The notes beneath the pieces are model-generated. The model worked only from the letters and a program-made list of their open reading frames with translations, did no database searches and was not told the origin of the DNA. DNA of 24,094 nucleotides, taken from Cyclostephanos tholiformis. Taxonomy: Eukaryota > Bacillariophyta > Thalassiosirophyceae > Thalassiosirales > Thalassiosiraceae. Shown one piece after another: positions 20,309 to 24,094 of this stretch. Each line of letters starts with the position of its first letter. Within the stretch, counting starts at the first letter, position 1. The DNA is taken from assembly GCA_036939975.1 (NCBI GenBank), contig JALLPB010000103.1:1-24094 (forward strand). The letters run 5' to 3'. Both the position numbers and the translations under genes were made by a program.

Positions 20309-21860
20309 ATGCATCACCTGCCGTGTCCATCGGCACTCGCGACTCTGACGTTGGCGGCCGCGATATTATTGGCACTGGCGATCGTCGCTGCACGATCGCG
20401 TGAATCCGGAGCGGACTCGTCGTCGACGTTTTTTCCGAACCGTGATATTTCGCCCCCTCCCGATGGGGTCGCGCGTCCCCACTTTCCAGAAAGCCAGATA
20501 GTCTTGGATATGGCCATCCTCTCTCGCGCTGTGTACAAACTGAAAAATAGAGCGACGTCGTGCAACGACGTCCGGTGGGACGGGGATGGAAAAATTGTCG
20601 TCGATGACCCCCTCCGGGAGGGGGCGGGCCACGTCGGGGATGGATCCCACCCCGACGACATCGAGGCCGAGGAGACGCGGGATTTACATAAACTCGTCCT
20701 TCCCGAGGGAACGGAATGCCTCCATTATTCTCACGATCATTCGCTCGGAACGCAGGTGTTGATCGTCAGGTCTTACCTCCATAAATATGTCGCCGTCGCA
20801 TATGCGGGGACTGACGATTGGAGGACTGCGCTAATGGATGGAAACATTTTGATGAGCGATGTAGGCCCCGCCAACATCACGAATGATAGCGGGGACGTTG
20901 GTTCCTTGTTCATTGATTTGCCGGATGGTATTCGGGTCCACCACGGATTCAATGAGGCGGTTTTCGACTCTGAAAACTTTCATGAGGTGTTGAATTGTGT
21001 CAAATCCGCGAGGATGGGCGGAGAATGCGGCGATGAGATTTCCATCGATTCTGGAGGTTTCAACATGGAGACAAAAATAATATCATCGGTGGCGCCCTAT
21101 CAACTATTCACAACCGGACATTCTCTGGGAGCTGCTGATTCCGTCTTGCTCGGGGCCACCCTGCATCTCATGTATCCAAACGATGACATACGGAGTATTA
21201 ACTTTGGCTGCCCGAAGATTGGCAATATCAAGTGGGCTTTCTGGATAAATTCATTGCAGCCTGATAAGAAGACCGGAAATTCTTCGTCCGGGGGTTCCTT
21301 CGAGGTCTTTCGATTTGTGAATAAAATTGACTTAGTTCCACGCCTTCCAGAGTTAGGTGTGTCTCTAGATCCGATGCTTACCCATACCGGACATACAATA
21401 CAAATGTCGCCGGGCGGGTTTGTTCGAGTGAGTAGAAATTAGAGAAAAAGGTTGATTGAGATTTCAAACCATGCTGATCTTTTGCTCGTGTTCATTATAA
21501 CATAGGCGTACTATGACCACTTAGGAGACGAGGATATTGGATACGTGGGTGTGCCATTCGGCTGGGAAGGTGAGGGGATGACAAATAATTATGCCGACCA
21601 GATTCTGGAGCAGCGCACTTGACTTGTTTTGCTCACCCATCTCTCTCAATTGCTGTTGATCATAACTCCGAAAAGCGGCGGCTTATGCATTGTTTCCAAT
21701 GGCAGTGGCGTCTCATCCAGTCAGTCATTATGTTCAGTATCTCTTTGACTACAAACCAAATTCAACTTCAAGCAACACTGGCCCTATCTACTACGTTGAT
21801 GAGTTCGAGTGTGTCGATGATTTCAATGCCCCCCCAAATCTGCTCCTCCACATAGCATGA
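20309..21860 (+). CDS. Class 3 lipase-like alpha/beta hydrolase
   Basis: Predicted triacylglycerol or phospholipid lipase, secreted or membrane-anchored. Exons 20309-21427, 21506-21569 and 21706-21860, introns 78 and 136 bp, give 445 aa. An N-terminal hydrophobic segment (residues 8-27) fits a signal peptide or anchor. Lipase_3 features: VAYAGTDDW (oxyanion region), VHHGFNEA, the elbow TTGHSLGAADS with Ser272, NFGCPKIGN, and FRFVNKIDLVPRLP with the catalytic Asp at 341. The third exon gives SHPVSHYVQYL, where His398 is the likely third triad member. Without splicing the ORF ends at 21442 and lacks this His. The upstream ATG at 20213 would put 32 residues before the signal; 20309 is preferred. 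Substrate is unknown. Confidence 0.82.
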
Positions 21861-22515
21861 CTTTCTCCCTCCGACGCTGGTTTCATGTTGAGCCAACAAG
21901 TCTCTAGCTCGCGACGAGACACTCCTCATCTTTTCACAATTGTCGGTCTATTTGACCATCCAAGGGTACTCATGTGTTTGCGATAACATGTCAACCTACT
22001 GCGGTTGTTTGTGTTCTGAGGAGTATAAGCCTATGCTTTTAAGACTGTGCCGATTCGGCGTATCTACATGCGGGAACTTATTGATTGCAGTCAGTGAAAC
22101 AGTGATCATTTATTATGGTATGTCTATTTCAACGGGTGTTTACTTGTTTGATCATAATGTCGATCTGTACGAAACAAAATTTTGCTACGTCATGGTGATG
22201 ATGGGATTATTATTTGCTGGCATCGATTGGGAGCTCCTGAATAGTCTATGAACATTAGCTAGCTTGTCTCAAGTTTATTGCATCTTTCTTCAAACTACTT
22301 AAGTACAAGTTTCTTCTTGCGGCACGTATAGTTCCTACTCTAGGTGCAGATAACATAGCAATCCATATCATTTTTTTTATCTAGAGTAGAGTTATCAAGG
22401 ATCCCTCCCCCAAAGGATCCCACTCGCATCCAACATGATAAACGGGCAGGACGAACCTTTTTTATTTCATTTCTTCAAGGGAGGGGTCAAGTTATCTTCC
22501 TCAAGGAAAGATCTT
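21861..22515. other. Gap between convergent lipase and CMS1-like genes
   Basis: No supported gene. A 103-codon + frame (21940-22251) encodes a Cys-rich, hydrophobic sequence with no known motif and is probably chance. Two GGATCC sites 12 bases apart lie near 22400. It presumably holds the 3' ends of both flanking genes. Confidence 0.45.
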
Positions 22516-23712
22516 TCAAAACATCGCCAGCTTTATCTTCCCCCTCCTCCTCTCCAATTGCGGTATCACCCCCTCCTTCATAAAATCCATCAACTCCTTC
22601 GACGTGTCATTCAAGGTGCAAACGTTCCACCCCTTAGTATCCTCGTGGCAATCCACGACAATTACCTCGGTATGATTCAATCGTAGAGCTCCCATCATCC
22701 CCACGGCATCGGCGCTTCCCTTTCCCTCCCTTTCCCCCCCTCCTCGTCCTTCGCCGTCGCCGTCGTCATCCTCCTCCCCCCTCCCGCCGTATCTCAGCAG
22801 CTTGAGCAGTCGCCCCGGCGTCCCAACCGCGAGACTGTAATACTTGCCCCCTCCTCCACCGCCGCCGCCGCCGCCGCCATCCCTCCCCCTTCCGCCGCCT
22901 CCGCCCTCATTCCTCAAAGAGGAGGGAGGAGAGAACAACGAAGATTTCATCTTCCACCCGTACCCATCGCGGAGCAAACCCACCTGATCCTCCACGCTCA
23001 TGTGCTTGGCGAATAACTTCGCTACCGGCAGCCTCATCGACGACAATTGCCTCATGAGCTCGATAGAACGACGCGCCGAGATGGTGATTATAACGACCAT
23101 GGGCGAATTCGGATGTTTCCAATTCTTCAATCGCTTGTTCGATGTCAACGTGCCGGATTTCAGGTAAGATGCGAGGTTGGAATGTAGGTATATATTCGTA
23201 GCCCTCCTTCTCTTGTTGTCCGTCGACGACGACGACGACGACGACGAGGCGGCATCGTGGAGGTGAGGAAGGAAGGAGAATGCGCCATCGGCGTTGGAAT
23301 CGACGAGCTTCGTCGAACGGGAGTAAAGAGCGCCGAGGAACGTCGATTGAGCCTCGACGGAATCCATCCCGATGCCGCGTCCGGCGTGTGGCAATATGTC
23401 CCGGGATGACGTCGGCGGCGTCGCCGCATTCCTCTTTCGATTCTTCGTCTTCGATGTGGGTGGTGATGCGGGAATATAATCCGATTCGAAGTCGTCATCC
23501 TCCCCCGATGACGCGACGTCGCGGTCGTCATCGCCCGATATCGTCGTCCCCTTCCGTTTCTTCGATGGGGGGTGTGAGGACGGGTCATCGTCGTCGTAGT
23601 CGTCGTCGTCGTCGTCTCCATCCGAATAAATGATGGAGTCGCCACCGAAAGACGGGCCCGATGAATCGAATTTGAGGTATTCGTCGTCGCTTCCCAAATC
23701 GTCGCCGCCCAT
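22516..23712 (-). CDS. CMS1: CMS1-family protein (90S pre-ribosome / U3 associated)
   Basis: 398 aa, single exon. CMS1/CMSS1 proteins resemble a DEAD-box N-terminal lobe and are found with U3-containing small-subunit precursors in the nucleolus. The N-terminal 130 residues are acidic and Ser-rich with basic nuclear-signal-like clusters (KKRKG, KNRKRN). The core starts near residue 205: SPMVVIITISARRSIELMRQL, PVAKLFAKHMSVEDQVGLL, AVGTPGRLLKLL, and VIVVDCHEDTKGWNVCTL, ending in an IPQLERRRGKIKLAMF tail. Two low-complexity insertions split the core: a Gly-rich one before KYYSLAVGTPGR and a Gly/Glu/Asp one after LLRYGG. These make it longer than yeast Cms1 (about 290 aa). Family call from motifs; function from the family. 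Confidence 0.8.
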   Translation of the reverse strand: MGGDDLGSDDEYLKFDSSGPSFGGDSIIYSDGDDDDDDYDDDDPSSHPPSKKRKGTTISGDDDRDVASSGEDDDFESDYIPASPPTSKTKNRKRNAATPPTSSRDILPHAGRGIGMDSVEAQSTFLGALYSRSTKLVDSNADGAFSFLPHLHDAASSSSSSSSTDNKRRRATNIYLHSNLASYLKSGTLTSNKRLKNWKHPNSPMVVIITISARRSIELMRQLSSMRLPVAKLFAKHMSVEDQVGLLRDGYGWKMKSSLFSPPSSLRNEGGGGGRGRDGGGGGGGGGGGKYYSLAVGTPGRLLKLLRYGGRGEEDDDGDGEGRGGGEREGKGSADAVGMMGALRLNHTEVIVVDCHEDTKGWNVCTLNDTSKELMDFMKEGVIPQLERRRGKIKLAMF

Positions 23713-24094
23713 GGTTGGAAAGAAAAAGTATGATAGATTTTTACGCGGTGCGATAATACCTACTAATTATTGAGACTGTGCAGAGTAGAGAGGCATTACG
23801 GGTGGTCGTGGCGCGATTTATTGACGGACGGATGACAGATGAAACATAGGTAGATACATAGTAGTTCTCACTTAGGTATGTAGTTACTTACTTACTACAC
23901 TTATGAGTGAAGTCGTGGAATGTGTAGGTACCACACATAGTATGTGGTTGAACTACCGCATGACAAAGAAAGAAGAGAACACTGCGATCACGATCACAAC
24001 AACATCACCCCCATAAGAAAATTCACGCGTGTCTCTCTATCTCTCTCTCTCTCTATCTCCGCACGCTCCGTGCGAGTGACGCGTGGAAGAAAAA
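23713..24094. other. Upstream region of the CMS1-like gene, window edge
   Basis: No gene seen. Contains TTAC/TAGGTA-rich intergenic sequence, an interrupted palindrome CCACACATAGTATGTGG near 23932, and a small hairpin GCACG-CTC-CGTGC near 24061. The promoter of the minus-strand gene must lie here. Confidence 0.45.
24031..24059. repeat. TC dinucleotide microsatellite
   Basis: A CT/TC run interrupted twice by TAT, in non-coding sequence near the window edge. Confidence 0.85.

Noticed and set aside
21940..22251. A 103-aa Cys-rich membrane protein on the + strand
   Set aside because: No motif, unremarkable length for chance in AT-rich DNA, and lies in the 3' region of the lipase gene.
1..24094. 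tRNA, rRNA or CRISPR-like arrays
   Set aside because: No cloverleaf, rRNA core or regularly spaced repeats were seen on reading both strands; a covariance-model scan was not possible here.

Overview
The window looks like nuclear DNA of a photosynthetic stramenopile, most likely a diatom. The best evidence is a lumenal FKBP (17234-18058) whose leader combines a signal peptide cut just before an AA-F-SAP motif (the heterokont plastid signature) with a twin-arginine thylakoid signal. Short, sparse spliceosomal introns, many TCG/GAC/GAG triplet runs inside coding regions, and abundant retroelement remains fit this. It is not bacterial: splice sites are needed to complete at least three of the genes.

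Layout. 51-3188 (+) encodes a PGAP1/Bst1-like GPI inositol-deacylase. It converges on 3424-9002 (-), one four-exon gene for the non-catalytic subunit of Rab3GAP (RAB3GAP2), which at first sight looks like two genes. About 375 bp upstream of that gene's most upstream ATG begins a DIRS-type tyrosine-recombinase retrotransposon (coding part 9377-15151): Gag-like ORF1, RT-RNase H ORF2 and a tyrosine recombinase. ORF1 and ORF2 share one frame and are separated by a single UGA in a UGA-CUAG context followed by a GC-rich stem-loop, which looks like a programmed stop-codon readthrough signal. The recombinase ORF is broken by a nested LTR insertion (14564-14691, 5-bp target duplication GATCT, one N inside).

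Downstream, 15715-17006 (+) is a three-exon, four-TM membrane protein of unknown function. It converges on the lumenal FKBP (-). A 313-bp solo LTR lies at 18434-18746 with target duplication GCAAC. Just after it are traces of what may be a decayed relative of the 15715 membrane protein gene. A weakly supported minus-strand gene (19299-20031) is divergent to a three-exon class-3 lipase (20309-21860, +), whose last exon supplies the likely catalytic histidine. The window closes with a CMS1-family ribosome-biogenesis protein (22516-23712, -) and its upstream region.

The host genes are unrelated housekeeping functions (GPI-anchor remodelling, Rab activation, lumenal folding, lipid hydrolysis, 90S pre-ribosome) and do not form one pathway. 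The most unusual biology is in the mobile elements: the candidate readthrough cassette between gag and pol, the overlapping recombinase ORF, and the element-in-element insertion whose removal restores the recombinase frame exactly. All homology calls are from reading motifs; no database search was run.
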